Positions 38,501 to 50,582 of a stretch of DNA of 64,000 bases are shown in pieces. Under the pieces are notes generated by a model. It was not told where the DNA came from, did not search any database, and worked only from the letters and a program-made list of their open reading frames with translations. The stretch is taken from the NCBI RefSeq assembly GCF_900496995.4, contig NC_044011.1, positions 21,422,041 to 21,486,040 on the forward strand, in the 5' to 3' direction. This stretch comes from Aquila chrysaetos chrysaetos (lineage: Eukaryota; Chordata; Aves; Accipitriformes; Accipitridae). How positions within the stretch are numbered: position 1 is the first letter of the stretch; every line of letters starts with the position of its first letter. A program made the translations under genes and the position numbers.

Positions 38501-41500
38501 CAAGTCTAATGGACTTCATTTAAATGTATGCACTAGTCCTGGAACACAGCAACTCCTGTCACAACTGGTGTAACAAAAATGTCAGCTTTGGTGGGTCATC
38601 TAATCTTTAGCTCACATATCAGACGGACCAAAAGCGAATAGAGCAGTTCACCCAAATCCTCACCAGTCTTTAAGAACGCAAGTTAGCAGAAACAAAGATT
38701 ACTAAATTAGCCTGAAGGCTGTGGTCCAAAAAAAAAAATCAACACTTCTGGCTTTCTTTTTTATCTGGCAATACTGCAATGTGAATGCCAGTTTAGGCAT
38801 TGTCACATAAAATATGTGGATGGGGATGACTCAGAGCCGGGTAGCTCCTGCTGAAGCACCTCATGGGTTCCCTGCACCTACATCTGGATCAGATAGTGAC
38901 ACTGGATTTAAAATAATCCAAATTAGCTATGTCCATCTCGTTAGTACTCAGATGTTTACTCATTATTCTGACTGAAGAATGCGGAGCAACAGCACTGTAA
39001 ATCTTTGGAAATGTGTCTGTGGGACTCTAGTTTTTTTGCTTCCTTTGGCTTTCCTTCTTTCTTGATAGCTTATAATACTTTTATATTATTACTCAAGCTT
39101 AGCATTTTAGTTAAAATGAGAGCAGTTTTCTGTGTGCATCTGCAAAAAAAAATTGATCTTGTGTGTGTCTACTGGCAGCCACCCACAGTCAGACTTCATG
39201 GGCCCTAATGCTGGAAATGCACTTACCTAAATTAGATATCTCATCGCAGCAGAGTGCACCGATAGCAAGGGCATATCAGTGCCGCCTGCACCCTGGGAAT
39301 CAGCTGGCTACTCCTTATCTTGCAGGACATTGAATTTATGGCATTTTTTATTCTAAGGCTCAACTGTAAAGATGCCAGATTTGTTTGTCAAGTCAGCTCA
39401 AGAATAATGCTAAATCCCTGACATTCTCAAACAGGTTTGAAGGTTCGCTGTAGCAGAGCCGCTTTACAGAGCTCATTCTTTGTTACAGTCCTTACCTTTA
39501 CATCTTCGTTTTCCCAGCCACTTTGGAGGCAATGAAAATAAGGCAGCCACCAACCTAATCCATTCCATACACTGAATTATTTTGCAAGCTCAGCGCTGTA
39601 TTGCCTGCGGGAACTTGCTTCTTAAATAAATCTTCTCTTCTAAAAAAACCTGTTAGCAGATTTGAATTTTTCCTTCCAGAAGTATGGAGGGAGCTGTGAC
39701 TGGGGAAAAAAAAAGTAAAAAAGGAACCATTTCTGCTCTGGTAATAGCCTGCCTGGATTGCACAGGTAAAATTTGTACCATTCTCCTCCCTCGTCGTGAT
39801 GCCACTGAACGCCTGAGCTGACCTGTTACCCTTCGCAGGGAGGGGGCCGAGTGAGCTGAGGTGTGCCAGCTCCCTCCGAGGTGCTTTGGGAAAGGGGCAA
39901 GCCCCCGGCCCCCAGGAGGCCGCTCACCCATGCAGCATTAGTGGCAAGAGCTGCTCTCCGAAGCCTCTGCAGTTACAGCTGTGCTTGGTCGAGGGCACAG
40001 CCCCGGCGGCTGGTGGCCCTTCCCCGGTGGCACGGCTGTGCCACCCAACCCAATGGCACATGCTGAGCCGGTAAAAACTCCCTTCTCCTGCAGCAGGTGC
40101 GTTTCTCATCGGTTGTCCTGCTGCAGCAATGTGAGTAAATAGATTTGGGGGTGGGGGGGTTTCCCTGACGTTGCTTTGCTGGAATTGTGAGCGTTAGCTC
40201 CTCAAGCACAGACCTCTGCTCGGTGGGATAGAGAAGTAATCCCAAACCCCACTTCTAACCCTCTCCTTGGGCTGGGGAGGTGAAACACCAGCCACTACTG
40301 AGCCCCTAATGCAGCAAAATGCTTTCATTTACATTCATGTCCTACTGAATGAAGGCTTGGTCAAGGCACAAAATAAACCTATGCTTAAATGTTTTGGTAC
40401 AAAAGCAAAGACTACCACATGAGAGCATCCGCAATGACAATCGGGAAGGTGTTGCAGTGACTGCTCTATATTGCCACCTAGGAATCTGCGTTCACACGGC
40501 AGCCCAGGTCTTCAAGGTTCACCAATTTATGGGCCAGCACGTTGGATCTATGCAATGCACCTAGAGGAGCCCCGCCAAAAAATAATCTCCACTTTCAACC
40601 CCTGCTTTAAATGCAGGGCTGCAGTGAAGCCTCCTTGACGCTGAAGGCCTTACTCACTGTGCTTGTTCATGATGAGTATAAATCAGTAATGAAGCTCAAC
40701 CACAGAACAGCGTGTCCTTGTCTTTGTCAAGGCGTGTGGGATCTGATGCTTTTTGTCTGCTGGCTGCAGCTTTGATTTCCCTGAAGAGGGCTCACAGGGT
40801 GCATGCCAGGCCCAGGACCATGTTGTGCCCTACCTGACCAGCAACCGGTGGACAGGCAGAGATGAAGTTTGCAGAAAGAGAATAAGAAAAGAGTGGTGCC
40901 AAACTGACACCAAAGCTCAGTCAAGACCCAAATTTGCAAGTTTTGAGGAAAGGCACTGAAGTAGGTAAAACTGGGGAAACTCTAAAGCTTGGAAAACAAA
41001 TAACTAGAACTCTTCCTGCAAAATCCTCTGTCAAAAAGCCAGTTCTGGCTGTCATTCTCATCTTGTATGTGTTAAAGGAAAACAAGATAAACCAGAGAGA
41101 ACAAATTTCATGTGACACATGCACATGAAACCATGACTACTCTTCAGTAGCTAGCTATTGCTTAGTATCTCTCTTGAACTGTAGTGTTGAATGCTTGGAG
41201 CAGTTGATTCTGTAAAAGACCTTTATGAGTATATAAGTATACTTAATCATGGTTAAGTAGATCCTCTAAATGGAAAAGGAAACAGCACAGTTGTATTGGA
41301 AGACAGAGCTGGATACAGCATGATTAGCCCTGTTTTGATCAAGCCACTGCAACATTCAAGTGATTCAGAAGAGTTCGGCACCCGAGGACATGACCAGATA
41401 TTAGACCATTCTGCTCATGCATAACTGTTATTAATTTAAAAAAAACCCAAAAACAAACAGTTGAGCAATTTTGAAAGTCCAACCCTGTCTCAGGAATCCT

Positions 41501-44500
41501 TGAAATGTGCTGCTGACCTAGCAGAGATTCCTCTTTGGAGAGGAGCTCTTCACAGAGACCTGCACCCCAAATTTCCTAAGGTAAGCAATTTCTTCCATGA
41601 CACCATGCAAATGCATCCTGGTCTCTTTTGTTCTAGAAACTATTTTAACTCCCAGGGCCAAAATCGTGTGACTGTGCACTGTTGGCTGTGTTGTGTTTAT
41701 CAGCCTTCTTGTGTTCAACAGATGTTCAGACCCAGTGGCCTGTCAGCCACTATGCTTGAGGGAAATGCAATTTTTTTTCCCTGCAAAATTGTGATAAGGA
41801 CATATTTAGCTGATTTTTGTATGCTTGTCGTAACATACGTTGTTGGATATTTTTTGTGCCACTGAACTCACCCAAGAAGGCGCACTGACACAGGAAACCT
41901 CTTTCCCCTTCAGAGCCTGGGTGGGCTCATGGTGTGGTCATCAGAAAAGAAAATCTCTATTTTACCTTTTAATCAAGCATACACAGTTTGGAATTGGATA
42001 GACTACAAGGACAGATTTGCAGAGCTACTCTGAAAACCAAAAATTCACCTAAGAGAATTAAGCCAAATCAAGATGCAAGGAGTAATGGTGATATAGACAG
42101 CAGCCTGTAGCTGGTTTTTTTTACTGATGATACTCAGTATTTACAGCAGCCGGTAAACCTGACTGGCTTACTACCATGACCAGTTCCAGCTCTTTACTCT
42201 CTCTCACTTGACCCCCTCCCATGTCAGGTAAAAAACAGTCTGTGACCTTAGCAGTTAGTGCCTTTTTTCAGAGAAATCCTGAATTCTGTTAAAGAATTGT
42301 TGAAATCTGTCTTGTTTTGTCAGGAACAAAATCAATAGCACCTAATAAAAAAAAAAAAAAGCTGTAACTTTGAGAACAGTACTGCCAGTGCTTTGATTTG
42401 ATAAAGGACAAACTTATCAACAAAATTAATGTGCCCAGAGCAGAATTTTTTACCTATGTCCAGTAAGAAAATAGAAACAGCAGATCTACCTGCCTCCCCC
42501 CAGCCAGGTCATTCACTCTGCCTCTCTCCTCATGTGTATCACTCTTCCAGGGCCCCAAATTCAAGTGCATTCACTGCAAATTCACCACACTGTTTGGCCC
42601 TGGGTTTCTGACGCTGTCACTATTGCTTTCCTTGTAAGAACAGTGACAAGCTGAAATTTGGTGGAGGGGCTGGCTTATCCAGCTCCCCAGGGATGTGGGT
42701 GTGGGAGAGGGATATGAACTGAAGCATTTTGCTTTTCTGCAAACTCTCATATTTTCCCCATCCGTCCTAATCCGAATTCCATGTACCTCTTCGACCCGTG
42801 TTTTCATGCTCTCTTCCCAGGCTTTCATTTCTCCTATTCAAACACAATGTCTAGCCCTAAAGTGTGGCTGGTTTTCCTAGTCTCCACCTATAATAAAAAT
42901 GAGCCTGGCTCATCAGCAATAATGATGGCAACCTCTTCTCAGGTTTATAGGTTTATTACTCAAAATGCTCTTACTGTGAAAAAATCTCCTTCTGGTTTTA
43001 AGTGTATAATAAATATCCACACAGGCGGGCACGACCAGGAGATTTCGGTACTGGCTGGCTGGCAGCGAGGGCCTTCTCTCCTGCGTCCACCCTGCGCACA
43101 TCCCAGCTCCGCAGGAAACTGGTACGCAGCCCTGGCCCAGCTCCACAAGAAGCTGGTATGCAGCCACGGCTGAGCTATATAGGGAGCTGGTAAGCAGGGA
43201 GCTGGTGTGCAGAAACATGCACGAAGGTAGCAAGAAGCAATCTGGACATACAAGATCCCGCTAGTCCATCCCCTCCCTGCCCTTCTAGAAAACAAGAAAA
43301 AAATACGAATATGGCAGAAGCCTCTGTGGCAAGTCCTCCACCACTGGCAGGGGCTTTCAGGCTGGACACTGGAAACAAGATTTGGGAAATACAGCGGGAA
43401 CAAGGGAAGAGAAAGAAGCGCATGTGCACGCTCATCAATTCCCGACAGGAGTGAGGTTGAAGTGAAAAGCTTCCTGATGACCTCCAACAAGCTACTGAAG
43501 CATGAATATAGCAGCTAATTGAGAGGCAGAGTTGATTGCCTGCACTGCACTTAAAGGCCTCAGGTTAAAAAAACACAGAAGAAACATCAAAGCGATATGT
43601 GAAATTATACAGGACACAGGCAGAGAGGGCAAGGAGATGAGAATCTGTGGTGTTAAACCTTAACCATGACAAGCAGCAAAATGTTCAAGTGTTAATTTAG
43701 AGCCCAGAGCTGATGGGCTTGCACCTTTCTGCCTTCTGAAGCCTTTGCCTGCAGCAAACAGACATAATCAAATTACAGGAGGCTGTTAAGCACTGGCAGT
43801 AAACTGTCCCCTGACATACACAGGGCTGTGGAGTATTGCTTAATAAACTGTAAAATTTCTTTCACTCTCACCTGTTTTTTGGTAGGAAGTGATAGTAAAT
43901 GCAGGATCAGTTTGTCAGTGATGTATGCAAATTTTTTACTTATCCTTAGAAATGTTAACTGTCCCTGCCTCCAAATACTCTGGCCTCTCTTTAATTTCTT
44001 TGAGAAAAGAATATGTTTTAGAAAAGATAGACAGTGTGGCTGTCATTTTCCTGTTGGGTGTGTATTTGTGTGCATGTGCGTGTGATATAGTAGTGATAGA
44101 GCAGGTGTTGCTCGATGATGTGTTGACACTGAAATTAATGTTTATTCTCAAAGCAGTCATTGTGCATCAGGTTCATTCATTATCCTGGAAGAAGGACAGT
44201 TTCTTTCTCTAAACCGTCCTGCAGGCACATTTGTGCAGAGCTCTAAGATGAATTCTGCAATAATCACCAACCCAGTTTCAGCCACGGGCATGTTATATAC
44301 CTTTTATCCGAAGCAAACAGGTAAAAATTAATGCTTAAGTCATCTCCTAGGACTGCCATGTGAGACAGCTGGTAATACAAATACTTAACATTGTAAAATA
44401 AAATCAATATTAAGTCCTTTAATAATACAATGATTTTATAAATATTAATAATGAGCATCATCTTATTTGTATGTATTCTGAAGTTACAGCAGTTACACTA

Positions 44501-46179
44501 GCGACATTAAACCATCTTAAATATGTAACCAAAGAAATCACTGCTGAGAACCACAGATACTTCAAGGGGTACAGAGGACTTGGCCACTTCGGATTCTTGT
44601 GTTCCTTTGTCTGTCCTCAGTCCCTCTGTCCACGACAGTATTTATAGAGTGCGGTCACATGCTGAGGAAACTTGGATGGTATAAAGGCATAAGAATAACT
44701 ATAAATGAAACAAAAATGAGCACCCCGGAGTATCAACAATAAGAAAACCAGAAGGCTTTTGGAAAGCAGTGCATTTTATTCCCACTCCTCGTTCTGCAGT
44801 CTTCCGCTGATGCTATTAAAATACCTCCGCACGAGGCAATATTTTTATTTTATTGTGCGACAGTCTTTTTTACTGAAAAAGTGGATTGCGTTTGCCAAAC
44901 TCCCATTTTAATTTAGGGGAATTTACAGGTATAAACAGAATACAATATAATCACATTTCAACTATACATGCAAATGTACAACATTGTAACAGCAGCTTTT
45001 TTAACAGTCAAAACTGTTTGAATTTCCACAAGTTTCTACTAATACTTCAACAACAGTAAGCGGCAAAACATTGAACTCTCCCAGGAAAAAGTCCTGCAAC
45101 AAGAGTCCAGGGGGAGAGCTTTCTACAGCACATGCCAAACATGGAGTGTACACTATGGGATCTAAGACTGGCATCCAGGTGGTAAAAAGATCCACATTTC
45201 TTGTGGACAGAAAACACTGAGCACAGTGAGGACAGATCAGAAATGTGGGTTTCTCTTCAGCCATCTGTACGATTACAATGCAGTTCAATATCGTAACGAG
45301 TTCAGTAATACAGGAACTGTAAGTCATAGGCACAAACAGCTTTAGGATGCATTTGAAAAACTAACAAAAACCCTATTATATTAGCCTACAAACAATAAAT
45401 AGTGCTTTTTTTGCAAAAGATGCTGTATGGACCTTGAGCAGAAAGTAAACATTGTATTCGGCATATAGCCAGAATCTCTTGATACTTATGAGCTATACAT
45501 AACGTGTGATGTACAGATTTCAATGCGCCGTGCCCCAGCTCAGCAGCTCCAGGCTTTTAGCCTCAATGTCTTTATAGCTGTCCCTTTCAAAATTCCTGGG
45601 TGATGCTTGGTCACCCAACTTCTGCACTCACTCAGAAAACATACTGTAGCCCCTGACGCCTCTGCCTGCATTTATTGACATGACTCTAAAGCTCCCTCAG
45701 AGATCAGTTTTGCCAATATTCCCCGCTGGGTAAATTGCTCGTTTCGGATTGCAGTGCTGAATGCGCTGCGAGGCTAATGCTGCCTCCTTGGCTTGAGAAG
45801 GCATTGGGCTAGGCTTAATGAGGGCTGTGGGAATAACTGATTTTCAGTTTGGTGGCTTAATAACTAATAATAATAACAAAACCAACAATAAACAACTTGG
45901 TTCATTTTTTCAGGAGATGATAACAACTTGTTTCAGCCTGTGGTCAAGACGGCCTGATGGCTGGGGCACCCTTTTGGGATGAGGAAGACTCAGAGCCAAA
46001 TCTCTTCACTGCCTAGCTCTCAGCAAAGGTTTGACCCGAGGACCCCCACCTACCGAAAGGGTATCTGCAGGCAAAGAAATACTCAAACACTTGTTTTCCC
46101 AGTCTTTCCCGTTAAACGTATGTGGTACAAAATATTAGCATGTTCAGTAGAGGCCCTGCCGGAGGACATGCTTCCCACT
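35509..46179. other. Intergenic, nothing recognised
   Basis: About 10.7 kb between the last LTR of the desert and SLC35D3 downstream sequence. No coding exon or transposon recognised. A moderately GC-rich stretch at about 39780-40110 and a small repeat at 43110-43215 stand out. The far right part may include distal 3' UTR of SLC35D3, which cannot be decided by eye. Confidence 0.5.
43110..43215. repeat. Short degenerate minisatellite
   Basis: Four copies of a CTGGTA(C/T)GCAG-like unit (with GAAACTGG, GAAGCTGG, GGAGCTGG and GGAGCTGG leads) at irregular spacing. Confidence 0.5.
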
Positions 46180-46420
46180 TCCCACAGGAGCGCTGGAGCG
46201 GCCGGGGTGGCAAGGCCGCTCTGACCTTCGCAGCCCGCGGGGACAGTCTGGGCACAGGGGAGCAGCTTCCACCAAAGCCACGGACGTCTCGGCGCCGAGC
46301 GCACCGAGCATCCCAGCCGTGGAGCGCTCGGCCATGGGATCTGCCGGAGCGCACTGCAGCTCCCTGCCTGCCTGCCTGCCTGTGCTTTCTTCCACTGGAC
46401 ATCCCAGCGGGGGGCCAGCG
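46180..46420. promoter_or_regulatory. Small GC/CpG-rich patch downstream of SLC35D3
   Basis: Roughly 240 bp rich in CpG (for example GGACGTCTCGGCGCCGAGCGC), ending in a short CCTG tandem run near 46362-46382. It lies about 1.1 kb past the SLC35D3 stop. Long open frames exist here on both strands, as expected for GC-rich sequence, and none resembles a known protein. It may be SLC35D3 3' UTR, a separate CpG island, or neither. Confidence 0.35.
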
Positions 46421-46699
46421 AGGGCTGATAGGCACAAAGCCATGTCCTAACACGTTGCCAGGATATAGCAAACCTGTCCTGCAAAAGCACCCCTGGGAAC
46501 CCTGGCAAGATGGTGTCCCCAGTTCTGCTATCAGCCTGTACTTCTGAGAGAGGGAGATGGAGAGGACACCTAGGTTCCAGCCCAGGCTCTGATTCACGCA
46601 ACTTTAGGGTACAAGGAGGGGATAGCACAAGGCACACACTTTCTCCCTAATTTTTTTATAGCCCTCCCAAATCCGTACATATCAACATTTCCAAACTCT

Positions 46700-47508
46700 T
46701 TTATTTGGGTCAAGCTAATATTCCCAATGCTACATGTAGTTAAAGCTCATAGAAAAACATCCTTCTTTTGCTAACCAAAGCTTCTCAAAGGTTCAGATCT
46801 GGTTCTGCTCTCATGTGCACCACTGCAAGACAAAAGTACTTGTGCTGAAGACACAAACCACCCAATGTAAACCAGGTCCAAGGCCCAGCCTGGCCACAGA
46901 ATCAGGGAGAGTTTCAATTCTTCAGTTAAGAGGGTGATTTTACACCAATATAATTGAAGTGGCACAACCTCTAGCCCCATTGCAATTGTATTGACACAGA
47001 GGAGCACATAAAAGTACAGTTAATAGGAGCTTATATATTGTAGGAATATATTTATATAGCGTACCTATAATTGGACGGATACAGATATGGCAGTGCATCA
47101 ACAGAGCCTCCGAATGGTGTTAAAGTCACAAGGCTCCAGACACAAGCTAAGTTACAGGCCACCACCGTGTCACTGGCACTGCCGACTGACTCAGTGGTAC
47201 TGATGTCCCTCATAGCCCAGGCTGCTGGGCAAGCACCCCGTGACCTCCCATTACCCAACTCTCTCTGTGTCCACAGCAGAGGACTCGGCACCTTTACCTG
47301 TGGTGGGTCTAAACTGATGTACTGAAAGCAGCTGAAAGCAAGCCCAAAGCATGAGCAGACTCTAACCTTTTGCTTTTTGACAATGAGGTAAAGTCATCCT
47401 ACATGATTTGGATTTGTCAGCATTGATGTGGAAATGTATGCTCTGCCTTTCCCCCTGTACAGAGAACCAGGTGTCTGTCCTCAAGCAAGCAGTTTTCAAA
47501 CCTGCTTT
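46700..47508 (-). other. SLC35D3: SLC35D3 3' UTR (minimum, probable)
   Basis: Downstream of the stop on the minus strand, the first canonical polyadenylation hexamer is AATAAA at 46705-46700 (TTTATT on the plus strand). No coding potential or repeat recognised between. Confidence 0.4.
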
Positions 47509-48338
47509 TTAAGGGTTTGGTAGCTCTTCATTCTCTATCAAATAATCCTTCTTTATATAATTAGCACCCCTCACCAACCTCCATACTCCAAGATAGGCAT
47601 CCTTCAGCGAGCTCCTGTTTGCTTCTTGTAAGCCAGTGGCTTTTCCCTGGACCGCCAGTCCCTTGGCAGGTTTCTCAGCACCATCCTTCTCTTCCTCTCT
47701 GACCTGGCTGTCCCCCGTGGCTGATGCTTCCACTGCTGCTTCCTCAGCCCCCTTCTCCTGGGTAATTGCCTCCATCGCAAACAGTGCTTGGTCCCCAGCC
47801 TGCCTTTTCCCCTCCTCTTCTCCAGCTTCTTTCTCCAGGTCCTCGTAATTGCCCTGCCGCCTGGTCTCAATGTACTTGGCCACGCAGTAAATGATAGACC
47901 CCAAGGTGTTGACCACAACACCGGCTATAAATAACTTTGTGGGCTCCACATCATTGAATGCCACCATGCCCACTGTGATGGTTGCTATGCTCTTCACCAC
48001 CCCTACGAAGCTGGTGGTCACAGCTGAGTTAATGTAAGTGCAGTGAAGGGTGGTAAAGTTCATGGCACAGCTAATCAGGACGCAAGCGATAAAGATGCAT
48101 ACCATGGCAGGGTCCTTCCACCCCGGGAAGGACCAGACGTTGATGGAATCCATGCTGGCAAAGGAGCAGATGATGAGAAAAGGGGTGGCTGAAACAGCGA
48201 TGGCATACTGAGCTGTCAGGGGTCCGTATTCACTGTCTACACTGGTCTTCTGAATGAGCACCAGGTAGGCAGCATGTATCAGCACGGCCAGCACGCCTGT
48301 CACATAGCCCATAGCATCACCAGTCAGGTCACCAGCTC
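47509..48338 (-). CDS. SLC35D3: SLC35D3 exon 2: C-terminal two thirds
   Basis: 830-bp terminal coding exon on the minus strand, acceptor CTGACAG ending at 48339, stop at 47509-47511. The two leading bases complete the glycine split by the intron, giving LAGAGDLTGD exactly as in human. It encodes about five further membrane spans (around VTGVLAVLIHAAYLVLI, AVSATPFLIICSFA, CIFIACVLISCAM, SFVGVVKSIATITVGMVAF and FIAGVVVNTLGSIIYCVAKYI). A hydrophilic, acidic cytosolic tail follows. The tail ends SLKDAYL-VWRLVRG and DYLIENEELP-P, nearly the same as human. The middle of the tail is poorly conserved, as is usual for this protein. Confidence 0.97.
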
Positions 48339-48949
48339 CTGTCAGGAGAGTCACAGAAGAAACCAGCATGGTTTTTGCATGTGAGACAGAAAGAGAGCCC
48401 TGTTTTGGGCTAGGGGGATATTTAGGAGATAGGCACCAGTGCCCTTTCCGTAACTCCTAAGATTCGTCATGCTTTTCCCAAGGCTGGACACACTTACCTC
48501 CCAACAGACATATCTTTTTTTTGTGTGTGTGTGTGTGCGTGCTGCAAACCTGTTGAACATTACCCACTCTCCCCCTAAATCCCACAGCCAAAATCAGATT
48601 GCGTTCTCTCTTTTGCGAAGACACTACGGGAGATTTGCAGCTGAAATTGCACATATGCACAGCAACGCTGGGCATCCTCTTGCAAGTGCGGGCACACGTC
48701 AGCTCCGGCTGGCGGGGCTGCCTGCCCTCCAGCCCCCCGGCCCTCCTGCTCCCCAGAGCAATGCCAAGCCCTGAGAGCCTCCCTGCTGAGCCCCGTCAGC
48801 TTCTTTGCAGCTTAAGGTACTCGCCATGTGTGCGTGCTCTGTCCCCTGGGGCAGCCCCCAACCCAGGAGTGTTGCCGGGCCACACAGAGCCAGCTTTGCC
48901 TCCCACCCCACCTACACCTCGGCTGGAAATCAACGCAGGTAGGGCCTCT

Positions 48950-49345
48950 GGCCCCGTGGGGTTGCAGCTGACCCCAACGGTTGCGCCTACGCCTGTAGGA
49001 TTGCACTTAGCCCATTAGGGCTGCGGTTGCCCCCAGAAGACTCCATCTACCCCTGTAAGGTTGCACCCCCCCCATAAGACCACACCTCCCTCTATAGGTT
49101 TGCACCTTCCCTAACAGGGCTGCAATAAGGTTGCACCTCTATCCGTAACCGACTCCCACAGGTTTGCAGGGGCCCCCGTAGGGCTGCACCGGCTCCCGTA
49201 AGGCCGCAGCTATCTCCGTCAGGTTGTGCTCAGCCGTGTGAGGTCGCACCTGTCACAGCGGGGCTGCGGCCACCCCGCGAGGTCGCACCTGTCCCCGTAA
49301 GGTTGCGCCTGCCACAGCGGGGTTGCGGCTGCCTCCCCGCCCGGG
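48950..49345. repeat. Degenerate ~20-bp minisatellite in SLC35D3 intron
   Basis: About 19 successive units built on a GTAGGGTTGCACCT-CCCC theme, with lengths near 20 bp. Recognisable copies include GTAGGATTGCACTTAGCCC, GTAAGGTTGCACCCCCCC, TAGGGCTGCACCGGCTCCCG, TAAGGCCGCAGCTATCTCCG and GAGGTCGCACCTGTCCCCG. Units are heavily diverged from one another but keep the G-GGTTGC-CCT core. Confidence 0.85.
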
Positions 49346-49476
49346 GCTGCACACCGGCCCCCAGCCGTATCCTCGCACCTTTCCCCCGGGGTGCCGCTGC
49401 CCGCCCCGTCCCGCCCCGAAGCCCAGGCGGAGCGGCGGGGGCTGCCGGTGCGGAGGCGGCGCGGCCGCCCGCCCCG

Positions 49477-49523
49477 TCGCGTCCCGTCCCCCCCCCGTCC
49501 CGTCCCGTCCCGTCCCGTCCCTC
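49477..49523. repeat. CGTCC pentamer repeat beside SLC35D3 donor
   Basis: Runs of CGTCC interrupted by a C9 tract; on the gene strand this is (GGACG)n, beginning about 25 bases inside the intron. Confidence 0.85.
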
Positions 49524-49547
49524 CGGTGCGGCGGCGGTCGCACTCAC

Positions 49548-49983
49548 CGGCCAGCGCGGCGCCGCAGGTGGTGATGAGGACGGCGACGAGGACGCCGGGC
49601 GAGGGCATGCCGTCGCGGAGCACCAGGGCGCCGGTGAGGAGGGTGACGAGGGGCAGGCAGCGCTTGAAGACGACGTACATGGGGAGGCTGAGGCCGCGCA
49701 GCGACCAGAGGGTGAGGGTGGACTGCAGCGTGGCCAGGGCGGCCACGGCGGCGAAGGGGCGCGCCAGGCGGGGCCCGAAGGGCGGCAGCGCCGCCAGCCC
49801 CCGCCGCCGCAGCGCCTCCAGCCCCAGCGCCGCCGCCGCGCTGCTGAGGCACTGCAGCAGCGTCAGGAAGGCGAAGTGGTAGCGGGCCAGCAGGAACTTC
49901 AGCAGGATGTTCAGCGAGCCCGAGCACAGCCCGTGCGCCACCGCCACCGCGACGCCCCGCGCCCGGCCCCGCCACCGGCCCAT
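49548..49983 (-). CDS. SLC35D3: SLC35D3 exon 1: N-terminal third
   Basis: 436-bp first coding exon on the minus strand, ATG at 49983-49981, donor GTGAGTG at 49547, ending one base into a glycine codon. It encodes about 145 residues with roughly five membrane spans. Conserved blocks are VAHG--SGSLNILLKFL, LTL-QCL, TLQS-LTLWSLRGLSLPMY, VVFKRCLPLVT and SPGVL-AVLITTCGAALAG, closely matching human. The start was chosen because the homologous human protein begins at the same distance from VAHG. The same frame stays open for a further 222 codons upstream but that part is low-complexity G/R/P/A with no similarity. Confidence 0.95.
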
Positions 49984-50045
49984 CCTCCCCGCGCACCGAC
50001 CCGCCGACGGGGCCCGCGGCACTGCCGCCCGCCCGGCCACCCGCC

Positions 50046-50046
<1 letters not shown>

Positions 50047-50076
<30 letters not shown>
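50047..50076. repeat. (CGG)10 trinucleotide repeat in SLC35D3 leader
   Basis: Ten uninterrupted CGG (CCG on the gene strand), about 64-93 bases upstream of the start codon, so probably in the 5' UTR. Confidence 0.95.
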
Positions 50077-50561
50077 GGGGGAACGGGGACGGGCGGAGGC
50101 AGGGGGCGGGCGGAGGCAGGACGCGCTCCCGGCGGGGCGGCCGCCGCCTCCCCCGACGTGTGTCCCCCCGCGCCGCCCCCGACGCGTGTCCCCCCCTCCC
50201 CGCGCCCCCGCCCCTCCCGTCCCCTCCCCGCCGCGTGTCCCCCCGCCATCCCCGACGCGTCTCCGCCGCCGCTTCGGTGCGCCGCCCCCGATGTCCCCCC
50301 ACCTTCGCCCCGCCGTGTCCCCCGCAGCACCCCCCGCCTCAGCGGGGGCGGGAGGTGCCGTGTGTCCCCCCGCCGCCGCCCGCCAGCCCTCCCCAGCCCG
50401 TCCGGGCGCAGGAGGGCTGGCGGGCGGCGGCAGCGCGCCCCGCTGTGCTTTCAGGCAGGGCGATAAGCGCGGGGCGGCAGCAGAAGCGCGGCCGCCCCGA
50501 AAATAACGTGGGAGCCCCGCGGGAAACCCCACGTCTCCCGGAGCGGGGAGGTCAGTGCAAG

Positions 50562-50582
50562 CCCCCCCCCCCCCCCCCCCCC
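50562..50582. repeat. C21 homopolymer
   Basis: Twenty-one C; G21 on the SLC35D3 strand, about 580 bases upstream of its ATG. A second run, C15, lies at 50683-50697. Confidence 0.95.

Larger units (their letters stand above)
48339..49547 (-). other. SLC35D3: SLC35D3 intron 1
   Basis: 1209-bp intron from GTGAGTG to GACAG on the minus strand. It carries a GTCCC-type pentamer repeat next to the donor and a degenerate ~20-bp minisatellite (about 48950-49345). A short GT run lies near 48521-48536. Confidence 0.92.
47509..49983 (-). other. SLC35D3: SLC35D3 gene (two coding exons)
   Basis: Solute carrier 35 member D3, in the nucleotide-sugar transporter family but without an established sugar substrate. 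In mouse it is needed for platelet dense granules (the ros mutant) and is reported to affect dopamine D1 receptor trafficking. The two exons give a 421-residue protein (human 416) with about ten membrane spans and a cytosolic acidic tail. It lies on the minus strand facing IL20RA and follows PEX7 in the same orientation. The start codon to PEX7 stop distance is about 7.8 kb, similar to the spacing I recall for human. The promoter region is a strong CpG island. Confidence 0.96.

Noticed and set aside
42960-43490. 176-codon minus-strand frame
   Set aside because: No recognisable domain; overlapping frames on the other strand are nearly as long and part is a local repeat.
45001-45333. 110-codon minus-strand frame with CPHC
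   Set aside because: Looks protein-like in places, but no splice sites, no family match, and frames of this length are frequent by chance in the window.
46083-46637. 184-codon minus-strand frame
   Set aside because: Overlapped by equally long frames on both strands in a GC-rich patch; no recognisable domain.
49303-50466. 387-codon plus-strand frame
   Set aside because: Antisense shadow of SLC35D3 in a CpG island where stop codons are scarce; low-complexity P/R/A composition and no family resemblance.
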